Assembly (NCBI RefSeq): GCF_001640805.2
Contig: NC_066847.1
Coordinates: 18,715,504-18,779,503 of the forward strand
DNA length: 64,000 bases
From: Lates calcarifer
Taxonomy: Eukaryota; Chordata; Actinopteri; Centropomidae
Direction: 5' to 3'
A program made the position numbers and the translations under genes. The notes beneath the pieces are model-generated. The model ran no database searches. It was not told the DNA's origin and was given only the letters and a program-made list of their open reading frames with translations. This document shows positions 36,968 through 59,655 of this stretch, one piece after another; the first letter of the stretch is position 1, and each line of letters opens with the position of its first letter.

Positions 36968-39900
36968 TTTATACTTAATTTAGCAGTTGACTCAGGTTAC
37001 TGATTAGACACTGTATAGGCAGATACATTATAGGCTTCTGATTCAGCTGTGGCCTGAAAAGACATCAAGCCAATTAAGTTAGAAGGGAATTTCAAGAGAC
37101 ATATGCTAGTAGAATATAATTAAAGATATCATAGTATAAACTGGTTAGAGACTCCCTCCAGACATGTTTAAAAACAGAAAAAGAACTCTATAATTAGTCT
37201 GATATTTGATATTTGCCTGATGCAGAACCAAAAACTTCAATAAGCTACTTACAAATTCTCAAAGCACATCTACTTATTTTCCCTCTATGAAAAATTCAGA
37301 ATCTATGAATGTTTCTTTTCAAATGTTTAAAAACTAAAAGCAAGATGTCTCCTGCGTAAGTGAAAAGTCAATTTTGAGCATGTGATGTGGAAGTTTCAAG
37401 TTTCCACATCACACACATCATGTAAGTCTCATATTGGACCCGCAACTGGCTGACCCAAATTAGTTGTGATGACACAAAATCCTCCTCATACGTCCATGTC
37501 TTTAACTCAGATTTAAAGTTAACACAGAGAAACTTTCACGCTTCAGTGGAAACATTTGAAAACGGACCTTTAGTGTCAGCAAATAAATTATTCTCCACAT
37601 TGGAGCTAAACTATTCAAGTGAAGCAACAATAAATGAAACTTTTTTTTTAGTGGAGGGTGGCTTTAAATTCACTTCATATACAGAACATCTAGGCACAAG
37701 CAGTATTATGATACAAACGCTCTGCTGTCCTCTAGTGTCAAATCTACTAACATGCACTGTGAGATCAGATGCAGCCACTAACAGCTAGTGTTCCTGCACC
37801 AGTGCTATGAAGCGGAAGAAAATTTAATGTGAAGTTTGGCTCACAGAGGATCCCAAGTTTGAAGCAGTTTGTATCTGATATGTACTGAACATGACTCAGA
37901 CTTTGTTGTTTGATTATTTATATGAAAAAGGAGATGAAAACATTAAAGCAGAGCTTGTAGACAGTCTCAAGGGATGAGCATAACTAAGTTGTACTCTGCT
38001 GTCAGTATCTATAGCATTCAAATCAGATGACAAATGCACGATAGCAGAGATAAACAGATACTTTAAATGCAACAGAATGATGCTTTAAACTCGGCTCCCT
38101 CCCAAGTTACTGGTGTCAGTAGTGTGAGTTGTTCTATTAAGATGATAAACAAATACAGAGAAGCCTGAATAGGAAGACACAATCCACGTCAAATCAGTTT
38201 AACATGATGGAAGTGCTCCCCAAACACACACATATACAGGACCAAGCCCATCCTGGGAAAAATCTAAATACAGACATGCCACATAAACATGAACAACGTG
38301 TATTATAACCTGTAATACTCAGCCTGAATGCACGGAAATGTTAATAACATTTATGAATATTGTATGTGCAGTAGACCAACCTGAGATTAATGAGACACCC
38401 AAAATTACCAACACAAGGAAGTACTGATTGCACACTACTGGGCCAGGATCATCAATAACACAAACATAACAACCTTTCAAATGATCTATTATGTAGCAGA
38501 TTAATTTAGTAGACTGAGAAAGGTTGACCAAGTAGCTGTAGTACTTAATAATCCTGATTAATTCTCAAATCTGACTGAGGCTAGCTTCTCAGACTTAAAC
38601 CAAAACCCATGCAACATCCTGTCTCTGCATTACTGAATCTGAGTGATGCTGGCCCCTAACCTGTGATTTAGTATTGTACTTCCATAAAGCTGGGGAACTT
38701 TCACAGTGCTGTTATAAATTAGAATTAGAAAAATCAGAATGAATAAATTCAGCAAAATCATTAACCACATATATTTCACTTTGTGTGCTTGTGAGAATGG
38801 AATTGGTTAAATAAAGCATGCCTTGTAAATGCCACATCTTTCATCACTCCATAACACAGGCTCTCTGTTAACAATTTGTAATCGCCACATCCAGGCTGGC
38901 ATGACATCACTACAGTCAATTTTCTCAATCTGTAGAAAGGTCTCTCTTAAGTCAAAGAGTGTCGTTTTCTAAAATCATTAGCAAACATAAGATGTTTTAA
39001 CAAAGCTGGGGAAGAAGAAAAAGAAAATCTATTACAAGCATATGGTTAAACCCAATAATATCTTCTTTAGAAATTTGTAGGTATTATTGGGTAAAAAATT
39101 TCACAAGACTGAACCCTGGTATACCAAGCAGATTGACTTTATTTGTATCTTCCATGATAATTAATTGTCATCATCATCGCCAGGATCGCATCAGCTAACA
39201 GCGTTATTGCCACCAGCTCCATTACCTTTTCTGTCATCATCCACTCAAATCATATAATTACACTATCTTAAACAGGCCAGCGACAACACCTATAATCTGG
39301 TGTGATATTGACAATCTTATTATCAGTTACATATTAATTAGCTTAAATACTGAGGACATTTTGCTTGACAGTGCTTGAACAGAAAGCCCATTCCTGGCTT
39401 TACACATCACTGTGTAAGACAATAATGCATTGTATGTGACATTATTGTTTTAACTCCATAGAGGCTGCATGTACATAACAACTACATTGTGGTAACAGTT
39501 CATTTGTTTGACAGCTCACAAGTAATCCAGCAGCATTAAATATTTAGCAAGAAATGAAATAAGAACACCCTGAAATGTCATGTGAACATGATCATCTCTT
39601 CTGAGGTTGAAACTGAGAGAGCTGAGGCTCTTGCTGCTTTGACAAGCTAAGTCAGAGTTTGTGGAATCCACTGTGATTTTACATGAATGCAGCTTTTTGT
39701 AGCTTTATTGTCCAATGATGATACTCATCTAACAATCAGGTGACATAGTAAATGTAAATGCGAGGTGTTACTGGAGTAGCCACTGCAGCTCTAACGCTAA
39801 TTACGACCACATTTTGTCGACAACAAATATAATCTGACCCTGATCATAAAATGAGCCTTACTCAGACACTGAATATCTGTATTGCCTTAAACTCAGACAA

Positions 39901-41431
39901 GATTGTATTGACATATTACAGTCATGTGATACTGAAGTGATTATCAGCATATGAGTTTTTATATACAATCGTCATTTTGGTGTTATTTTCTATTGTCTTT
40001 TGTGTCCACTTCAGGACAATAAAGCACTGCCTGAAGGTGGTGACATCAAGAATATGTAACAATACACAGCTGCTCATTATTCCAGTGCAAAAACAAAGGG
40101 TTCTGATACTGTATCATACAGATACAAGGCTCAGTACAGGTACTATACAGTTTTTGAACAATGGAAAATTGCTATTATTCAATGCAGAAAGAACAGTGGA
40201 CAAGTGTCTGTGGAAAAGAACAGACAGTAATCTTGGCTGCTATTTTTACTTCTGAGGGAGACTTATTAATGCACACAAATTCACATTAAAGTGTCTGAGG
40301 TCAGTCGTCAAAGGAATACCCTGAATTCTGTTTTGGATCAATTGTTACTTAATATAAATGTATGTTATGTATGGTTGGTGGCAAGTGCAATAGCCCAGTG
40401 TCAACAGTGGTATAATGGCTGTGTGTGAAATATAGTCAATGGATCACATTTTTCTACTTGTTACCTGATGGTTTGTAGTATCCACATTAGACAGACAGAG
40501 TGTATCTGCAAATGAAAACAGAGGATGCAGCTGGAATTCATGTGATTTCAAGTCAAACCGATTTTAGACATGTTTTTTTTACAGTGTTTGACAAACTTGG
40601 TATGACTACTCAACTCATCCCATGACCACAAGAGAAACAGTAACAGTATTGACAACAATACATCGGCCATAATTGCTCGAGCATTTTATAAGATAGTCAA
40701 GTGATGATGTTGATAAAAAGGTGAAAAACAAGAACAGATTTTTGTGCCCACACAGAACGAATAAACTGTATGTGGGCTAACTTTGGGCACAAGTAGACAG
40801 ATGTTTATTTAAGAGTGGTCTTTTTGAAAATGTTGATCACAAACCAAACCACCTTCCCCCGCTATCCTTTTATTTGTAGTTTGTGTCATATAGAGCAACA
40901 CAGCCAGACTATGAGTTATGCAGTAGAAATGGAGGCTCAGTCAAAAATACATTGCGTTTATCTCTATAACAGTGCTGTCATTTCAATGACTGAAGCTCCC
41001 ATTGCTTGTGGTTATAAGTTCAGAAAAGCTGCTTAGCAACATATACAAGTCCAGCCAGAAAGCAGGGATATGGGCAATATTGCTTTGCAACACATTCAGT
41101 CACAGTGAAAGAAAAATAACATCAATGGAGGCTTAGAAGATAAATGCACAATCACATCAGACTACACCGCTCTGTGTGTGTTTAAACCTTTGCGTATGTT
41201 ACACTTTTGGCCACATATCAACTGGTGATGTCACAGCAGGTGCTTTTTATCAGCTGCCAAAGACAAATTACCTGGTTTGACATCACTGGCTGTGTGCAAA
41301 TGTGGAACATACATAAGTCTCAGCCCACAGAGAGGAGGACAGCAGCTGATTTTACCCTGTCTGATTCACTGTTGGTTTAGCCTTGAAATACAGTGCCACA
41401 CGTCTGAGTCGTCACAATATGTTGGGCTTTG
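36968..41431. other. Non-coding stretch
   Basis: Two smaller inverted repeats occur at 37381-37413 and 39051-39090. No coding exon was recognised. Confidence 0.5.
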
Positions 41432-41445
41432 CTGCCACCTAGTGG
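41432..41445 (-). promoter_or_regulatory. CTCF-like core motif
   Basis: The minus strand reads CCACTAGGTGGCAG, agreeing with the vertebrate CTCF core CCASYAGRKGGC at every position. Occupancy cannot be judged from sequence. Confidence 0.45.
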
Positions 41446-43202
41446 ACAAAAACACCTTTTTTCCAGGTTTAACCAATCAAACAACTTATTAGACAATAGG
41501 TGGATTTACTCAGCACAAAATAAATAACATGAACAGACAAAACTGCGCATTTTGTCAATAAAGATAACTGATAGGTATAAAACAATGAGTAAATCCATCC
41601 TGTTGTCACCTCATGTAATTATCTGAGGCAGTGGCACGTTTCAGTACAGATCATACTATAGAACGCAGTGTGGACTTGGTGCAGCCACCTGTACCAGCTG
41701 CTCATGTCTCTGTGCACAGGTATTTTCTCTGTGATGTTCCTTTTTCTTTTTTTTTTTTCCTTTTTTCGCTTTGGCATGTTAATGGGTTTGTGTGTGACAG
41801 AGAGCGTGTGTTGACACAGGAATGCAGCATTAACTGAAATCCTGAGCAAAAAAGTTGGCAACATCGGACACAAAGGCAACATAGCAGGACAGTTCCATGC
41901 TTTCAGTGTGTGTGTGTGTGTGTGTGTGTGCATGTTTGTATTAAGATGCTGCATGTGTGGGGCGAGTATGGGTATTGGATTAATGTCACTCTAGTCTAAA
42001 ATAAGCTGTTATAATGGCTGCTTTACTGCTGTGACGTAACATGCAAGCGCACGAGTGTGTGTTTGTGTAAGACATCATGGGCACAAAGTTCTCTTGGCAC
42101 ACCTGAAGCGGCTGAGGACACACTTTTGACACACTCTGAGATAATAAAACACCATATAAATATCCAGTAACAACACATATGAGTGAAATACACCTGTCTG
42201 TTTCAAAAGAATAAATAAATAAATAAATAAACAAACTAGACTTGAAAGCAAGTACAACTGGGTCCAAGCACCCTTTGCAATTCAGACTCACCGACCTAAG
42301 CTCATTGGGAAGCTGAGAGCAAAGTCTGTTTTACAAAAATAAGAAATAAAATTAAAGAACAGAAAAGACATGAGAAATTTCTGAAGCTTACAAAGGCATT
42401 TAGATTTCAGACATCACTTAAACAACCTTAAATAATGTCTACTCAAGTATGCAGATGATATAAAAGTAGCAAATTACAGACTCAATTGTATTGTCTTGTT
42501 TTGTCACTTGTGGTGCCAAAGTATATAGATAGAAATGTAAAAGCAGTCAGATTTTAAACTGGAGTTCAGCACGAGTTATTTTAAATTTAAGCGGCTGACT
42601 GGCTACATGAACAAAAATGTCATATTATTACAATTTAACAAAATAACAAAGCAAGTGATAGAAAATTAGTGAAAGCAACATGATCTTGCAAGTAAATCAG
42701 ATTAACACAGAGGTGTGTTCAGTGCTTTTTAGTGCTTTTTTCTTTTGTTAAGGGACGTTAATGGAGACAATTTTATCCACAAGTCAAGAGACTGAGATAA
42801 TGATTAATAGCTGTAAAAATAATTGTCTTTTAATCTCACATTTTCACTCTTTCTGCCTTTCAGTGGCTGTTTGTCTTTTCATCCTTTTCCAGTTCTGCGG
42901 TCATACAGAAACACCTGTCCTTCTTGCTTTTCACGACCAGTTTTCTTCCATTAATTATTTCGTCCATTAGTTTTCTCCCAGTTCAGCTTGATGTCCCCCA
43001 AAGCTACCGAAGATCCGTCAGCCAGAATCAGTGTATGTGAATGTGTGTCAGTGTGTGTGTATGTGCGTCTGTGCGTGAATGTGTCCCGTACACCAAACCA
43101 GGTCAGCACTCATGCTCTACTTTTTCTTTCCAGAAAGTTTCATTGAGAGGACATTCCCTGCTGTCACTGCTGAATCCAGGTTGGATGTTACATATTTCTG
43201 TG

Positions 43203-43204
<2 letters not shown>
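41446..43204. other. Non-coding stretch with microsatellites
   Basis: A (GT)n tract lies at 41906-41930 and an (AATA)n tract at about 42210-42230. No gene was recognised. Confidence 0.5.

Positions 43205-43267
<63 letters not shown>
43205..43267. repeat. (TG)n microsatellite, longest in the window
   Basis: Sixty-three bases of uninterrupted TG. Confidence 0.97.
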
Positions 43268-43268
<1 letters not shown>

Positions 43269-45145
43269 CGTTGACATGTCCATTATCTCTTTCATTCATA
43301 AAGTGTATGAAGCATCACTCTTGCTCCATTTTCAGGAAACTCCTCATGTAAGAGATTTCTCTCCAACTTCATTCTTTCAGTGTGCTTTTCAGTATCATGT
43401 CCAAAGTAAGCAGATAGAGAGCGAGGGAGACCCTTCCAACATCCAACAAAGTGGCTGAAGTGACCTTTGAAGGGCACTATGCAGGGAAGATTAAGAAATG
43501 TTCACCTAACTACTCTAACTGCTTCTTATTACTGTAGCAGGTTTAGTGTGCTTTGTAAAGTATTATGCATCAAAGCACTGATGGTTGTGTTGTCTGTGCC
43601 AGTCGCCTCTCCCTGGGCTGATTTTCATTGAAAACATATCAACTGAGAAAGCAGGAAAGAGAGTTAATCCCTATGGATTGAAGTCCGTGCCCTTCTCTAG
43701 ATTTGTCTAAAACATCTAAATTTGTGTTGACTGAGCATGGATCACTGCTTTTTGGCACTGCATTTTGCAATGGCAGCCGTATTTGCCACATAGCTATTAG
43801 TAGGTCTTGCACAATAGCTATTATTGAGTTACATGCATCTCTATGCCAGCTAACTTTTACACGTTTCACAGTGAGGCAATGTTTTAGAGAGCACTGTTAC
43901 TTATTTGCAGATGGTTCTTCAAGAGGAGGAGGTAGCAGCATGGCACAATCAAAGAGCTGGGCATTACTGATCACTGTGATCATATTGTGGGTTTTATCTG
44001 AATATTGGAAATTGTCATCAGCAATTTTGTTGTCTACACTAAAAATACAAAGCAAAGGTCAAATTTCTACTAGTATTAATTATGAAAATGTCAGCTGAGC
44101 TTGACAGGTCAAGTTTTACTTCCCATGCAGTCCAATACTATGGACATAAATGAGATAAAGAGGTTTTTTTCATGCTTAAACACACACTGTCTTATATAGT
44201 GTATTGATATTGCAGGAGGGTTTTCTGGTTATTGTATTTTTTCTTCTTCTTACTGCACAGGTCTATCTTTGGGTACAAATTGTACAAATTCTAGTACAAC
44301 TACACAGGCATAACTGGTGGTAATTAGCATTTTACTCATCTTGTATGAAAATGACATCCTTTGTTAGCAACCTCTGCCTGAAGTCAGTGTTTTTAAAGGC
44401 CAATTTGTCTACATCTTTAGCTCCTCTACGAATAAAGTACATCCACTGATCAAAGCACCCGTGGAATTTGTTGAAATCTCATTCTGTTTCTTTCAAAATA
44501 TGTAGACATAAAGTAGCGAGAGACATCTGGTTTATAAAGTCTGATTCAAGAGGAGAGAGCTCAGCCTGGAGGACATGAGATATATGGAGTAGGCGGAGAT
44601 GAAATCTGATCTCTCCATCTCCAGTAGCATAGAGAGGTGTATCACATATCCACCACTTTAAAAGGAGGAACAGGATGAGCTGAAGGTGATGGAGAAAAAG
44701 AGGAGGGGAAGTTAATGATAAATGCAGTGAATCTATTTTAGTACAAGACTCTCTCACTTCACTTATAACACAACATGTGCTAATTGCAAAACTGTTGCTC
44801 CAAGCTACAGTGGTCATGTTTTTTTTTGTTTTTTTTTTCAAAAGATGTGTTAGTGAGAATTACACCTCTGCACCTGTAACTTATGGTTTTCTGTGCAGAG
44901 AGGGGTGAAGAAGAGAGAAAGGAGAACAGAAGAGGTGATGAAATGGATGGCGGAGAGCAGGTAGAAGCATGAGAATAGAGGAGTGGGGAAGGCTGAGAGG
45001 TGGAGGAAGCAGATGCTCCCCTTCTTATGGGATCTTTTCATTCAGCTCCATATCTGTAATGGACACAGAGTGGTGGGGAAGCTAATGGTGAAGTGAGGAG
45101 TAAGATGGTATGAGGAGACACGGAGGAAATCAATGTTTCTCCTCT
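43268..45145. other. Non-coding stretch downstream of tmem151b
   Basis: No coding signal was recognised. ORFs at 43703-44098 and 44479-44841 lack domains and have no repeat or family similarity I can name. Confidence 0.5.
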
Positions 45146-45151
45146 TTTATT
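45146..45151 (-). terminator. Candidate polyadenylation signal for tmem151b
   Basis: The hexamer AATAAA on the minus strand is the first exact match found downstream of the stop codon at 46516. No downstream GU-rich element was evaluated quantitatively. Confidence 0.35.
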
Positions 45152-46515
45152 GGGACTGTAACTGTTACAGTTGCTAGTCAGGTGTTGTGTGAAGTTGTAT
45201 ATTAAATCTTAAAAGATCTGAGGAAAAAAAACCTTATCTGTCATGGGGGCCTGTTTGAAAACGTTACAAGGGGAAACTATTTGAATGTTATTTAGATTTC
45301 CTGATTAGACTGAAGAATTGCTGCTCAGAGGGCGTTTCATCTCTGTGATGAATCCTGTATCTTTGTTTTCTCCTCCTCTTGAGATCTTTGATAATTCTGT
45401 TCTGTGACTTTTTAAGAATCTGCATGAATTATCTGTAAGATTTAGTGAATGTGTAAGTGTAATCTGGTCTGTCATGATCAGTATAGTGTCTAATTTTGTA
45501 TTCTACTTCTTGTCTTTGTCTATTGTTTCTCTGATGCTTGTATTTTCTACTCTCCTCCCTTGCTGTTTTTTTTTTTATATTTACCTTGCCGATAGCATGT
45601 CATGGTTTCTCTCCCTCCCGTTCTCTACAGTGCATTTTGTAATCCTTTGAGATCTCATCTGTTTCCTCCCTAATCTGAAATATTTAGTATTTCCTGTCTC
45701 TTTCAACATTTCTTTTTTTTTTTTTAAAGCCGTATTTTTAGTCTCCTGAACCAAGACCGAACCTTCCAGGCTTCAGAATACCCTCTCGCAGTGTCTCCAC
45801 TTCTGTGCCTTTTGAAAAAGTACCCACTACCACTTCAGCTGGTCTGGAGTCTCTCCACTGCTCTCCAGTTGCTATCTTTAGACTTGTTACTCCTTCCACC
45901 CCTGTTCTTGCATAGATATATCTGGAAATAGACAAGTTTTCAGTCTTTCCATTCCTCCCAGGTATCTGATCCGTCACCCTCTTTCTCACACAATCTCTGT
46001 GTGACAAAGTCTACAATTGCGAAGATTCACTCATTTTCTCAGACTCCATCTTATCTCGCTCCTGCACTATCAGCTTTCATCTTCCTCTGAACCAGTGTGT
46101 TTCCTGTCTTTTTACATTATGCACTGAATCTGTTCAAATCCCCTGTAGCGGTCTACTTTTTCTCTCTAAGACTTTTCTGTTTCTCCTCCCCTCTTCCAGC
46201 ACACTCCCTTCCTACTAAACCCACTGTAGTTCTTTTTCCTCTTCCCTTGTTCCCTCTGTCCTTGTTAATTCTGTCTATCCTTGCCTTTCATGCTTTGACT
46301 CATTTTTTATCTTCTGTTTCTGTGGTTGGTATGCTGTCAACCAACGCCACTCTTTCAACCTCATTCGGTTCTCATTTCATTCATTCTTCAGGTCTATCAA
46401 ATCTCATTTTCCCTCATCCCCTTCTTCTGTGATCCACTCTCTTCTTTCCGTTCTGTCATCTCTCTCAGCCTCTGTCTTTGCTTTCTTCCTCTTGATGTGT
46501 TGATTTTTCTGTTCG
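45146..46515 (-). other. Probable 3' untranslated region of tmem151b
   Basis: Between the tmem151b stop and 45.1 kb I see no coding signal on the minus strand; the sequence is purine-rich when read as that mRNA. The first canonical AATAAA on the minus strand after the stop is at 45146-45151 (TTTATT on the plus strand), implying a 3' UTR of about 1.4 kb. The plus-strand ORFs here (for example 46097-46432) are hydrophobic, C/T-rich frames without a recognised domain and are taken as shadows. Confidence 0.45.
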
Positions 46516-57965
<11,450 letters not shown>

Positions 57966-58650
57966 TTTCCCTCTTGCCACTCCTTCCTTCCTTAGAACCA
58001 GGCAGCTCCCACCCCGGTACCGTCCGAAGGCAGGGACCTCCCCGGCGGAGCAGCGAGCTCGGTCACCCCATCCGCCGCAAGTCGGTATCCAATTTCACGA
58101 TGGCGGGGCCTGCGGCAAATAAGCATCATCTACTCCGAATTAAAACGGTGCCCTCTTGCCTCCTCCCTGTCTTTTCTCCCGCTGACCCGCTCAGTGCTCC
58201 ACTTCTGCCCGCTCCATCCTTCGCCTCACTGGTCAAAGCAAAATGTGACTAAGCACCCAAAGTCAAAGCCCCGTCGCCCTCCCTGCCAAACCGCTTTCAC
58301 TGCCGCTGCTGCCTCTCGTGATGCTGGAGCTACGAGCGTGCGTATGTGCACGTGTGCGCGCGTGACCGACAGCGCAGGGGAGCCAACCACAGCCAAGGAT
58401 TTCTCAAGCTGCAGCTGCACAAATGAAGGAAGACGCTCGTGAGCACAAGGCGCTAATTAGGTTTTTGTGAGCAATAAAGAGGATGAATACGAGGCGTGAC
58501 GAATAGCGGCAAATACGAAAAATGACAGCAAGGTTGACTGTCATTATTTAGCTTTGTTTGGCCACGGTTGCACCTTGCGTTGGGTCTCCGTTGACGTCAT
58601 ATACCAACATCCCCACCCCCATCTATTCACCTGAGCACACGCACAGGCGC
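57966..58650 (-). promoter_or_regulatory. CpG-rich upstream region and likely promoter of tmem151b
   Basis: This block is much richer in CG dinucleotides than the sequence around it, for example the CGTGTGCGCGCGTGACCG segment near 58350-58366. It lies directly upstream of the start codon on the minus strand. It contains a perfect CRE palindrome TGACGTCA at 58592-58599. No TATA box was placed with confidence, so a CpG-type dispersed start is likely. The exact transcription start is not visible. Confidence 0.6.
58592..58599. promoter_or_regulatory. Consensus CRE palindrome (TGACGTCA)
   Basis: This is an exact 8-base cAMP-response element in a CpG-rich setting about 630 bases upstream of the tmem151b ATG. 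CREB/ATF factors bind this motif. Promoter-proximal CREs are common in neural genes, which fits the known expression of the TMEM151 family; occupancy is inferred only. Confidence 0.45.
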
Positions 58651-59496
58651 GAGTCTCCCCTGAAGAGAGAGACAGACACACACACAGTCAGGGGCAAGCA
58701 TCCACATCCTGCCAAATTAAAATGGCCACAGCTAGTATTTGTCAAAATGCCCTCAGAAAACACACACACCAAATATGTAAACACATATGCATATACAGGT
58801 TTGATACAGTTATTTCAGTCTTTATAAAGATTTTATTTAGAGGAAAATATCAAAACCCATTAAAACGTCATTTTTGGGGGAATAAAACAGAGGCGTGTTA
58901 TATGATAATAATGGGATGAAGACTTGAGCAATGTGAAATCTTGGCTCTGTGTATTCCCCGTTGACTAGGATGTCCTGAAACAGAAACAGGCTCAGCAATA
59001 CTGACACTCTTTCTACACAAAGAAGTGAGATTTTTAGTTTATTTTTTGGCTTCAGTCAGAGACCTGTTTTTTGTTGCAGGACTGGTCGGCAGGGTGCTGG
59101 GTTGTTTGAGTATGACTCCTTGGCCAACTGGTAGGCTGGGGGACAGTTCAAGTACTCTGGAGCCTTTCTTTTTGTGTGCACTGGTGTGGTCTTTAAGCCA
59201 AATGTCGTATAACCTCTCAGGGAGGATGGGTGAAATTATTTAAGGACCAATATCATGTATATTTCCTCTATACAGACCTGACTGAGCCACTCATACTTGT
59301 TGACACTCGTATTTTATCTTCAATTATACATGAATTACTTCAGTTTCCTTCCTCTGAAAAAATGTCATTATCTCTGTTGTTAAGTCTGTGACCATGTATT
59401 TAAAAAATATGTCAGCTGATTTGGTTTATGGACAACAAACTGATTATTAAAAATACTTTGAGAAAGAAAAGCAAAGTAAAGCATTTCTTGAGGCAT
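58651..59496 (-). other. Short intergenic spacer and probable spag17 3' untranslated region
   Basis: The sequence between the spag17 stop codon and the CpG-rich tmem151b upstream block carries no coding signal. Minus-strand AATAAA hexamers occur at 59038-59043 and 58832-58837; the first would give a spag17 3' UTR of about 450 bases. Confidence 0.45.
59038..59043 (-). terminator. Candidate polyadenylation signal for spag17
   Basis: The AATAAA hexamer on the minus strand lies about 455 bases after the stop codon at 59497-59499. A second AATAAA lies at 58832-58837. Confidence 0.35.
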
Positions 59497-59655
59497 TCAA
59501 AGGATATTAGCAGTGACGGGCAGGTAGAGGATGTCTGTCTCGGTGTGGATGATAATATCCTGGGAGATGTATTTTTTTGGCTCTACCTCTCCTGCTTGAG
59601 CTGTACATATGGCAAACAGCTGAACCTGCAGCTCTACCTGCAAACCAGCAGCCAC
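59497..59655 (-). CDS. spag17: spag17 terminal coding exon with stop codon
   Basis: The exon is 159 bases, with acceptor GTCTAG/GTGGCT, and ends at TGA (59497-59499). It encodes VAAGLQVELQVQLFAI, YISQDIIIHTETDILYLPV and TANIL. The sequence closes the beta-sandwich and then stops without a long tail. Confidence 0.78.
   Translation of the reverse strand: MAAGLQVELQVQLFAICTAQAGEVEPKKYISQDIIIHTETDILYLPVTANIL

Noticed and set aside
57966..57980. GTG upstream of the tmem151b ATG as start codon
   Set aside because: GTG is not a normal vertebrate start; the in-frame ATG at 57965 is five codons downstream.
58350..58380. Possible REST/NRSF site (GACAGCGC) upstream of tmem151b
   Set aside because: Only the right half of the motif is present; the left half TTCAGCACC is missing.
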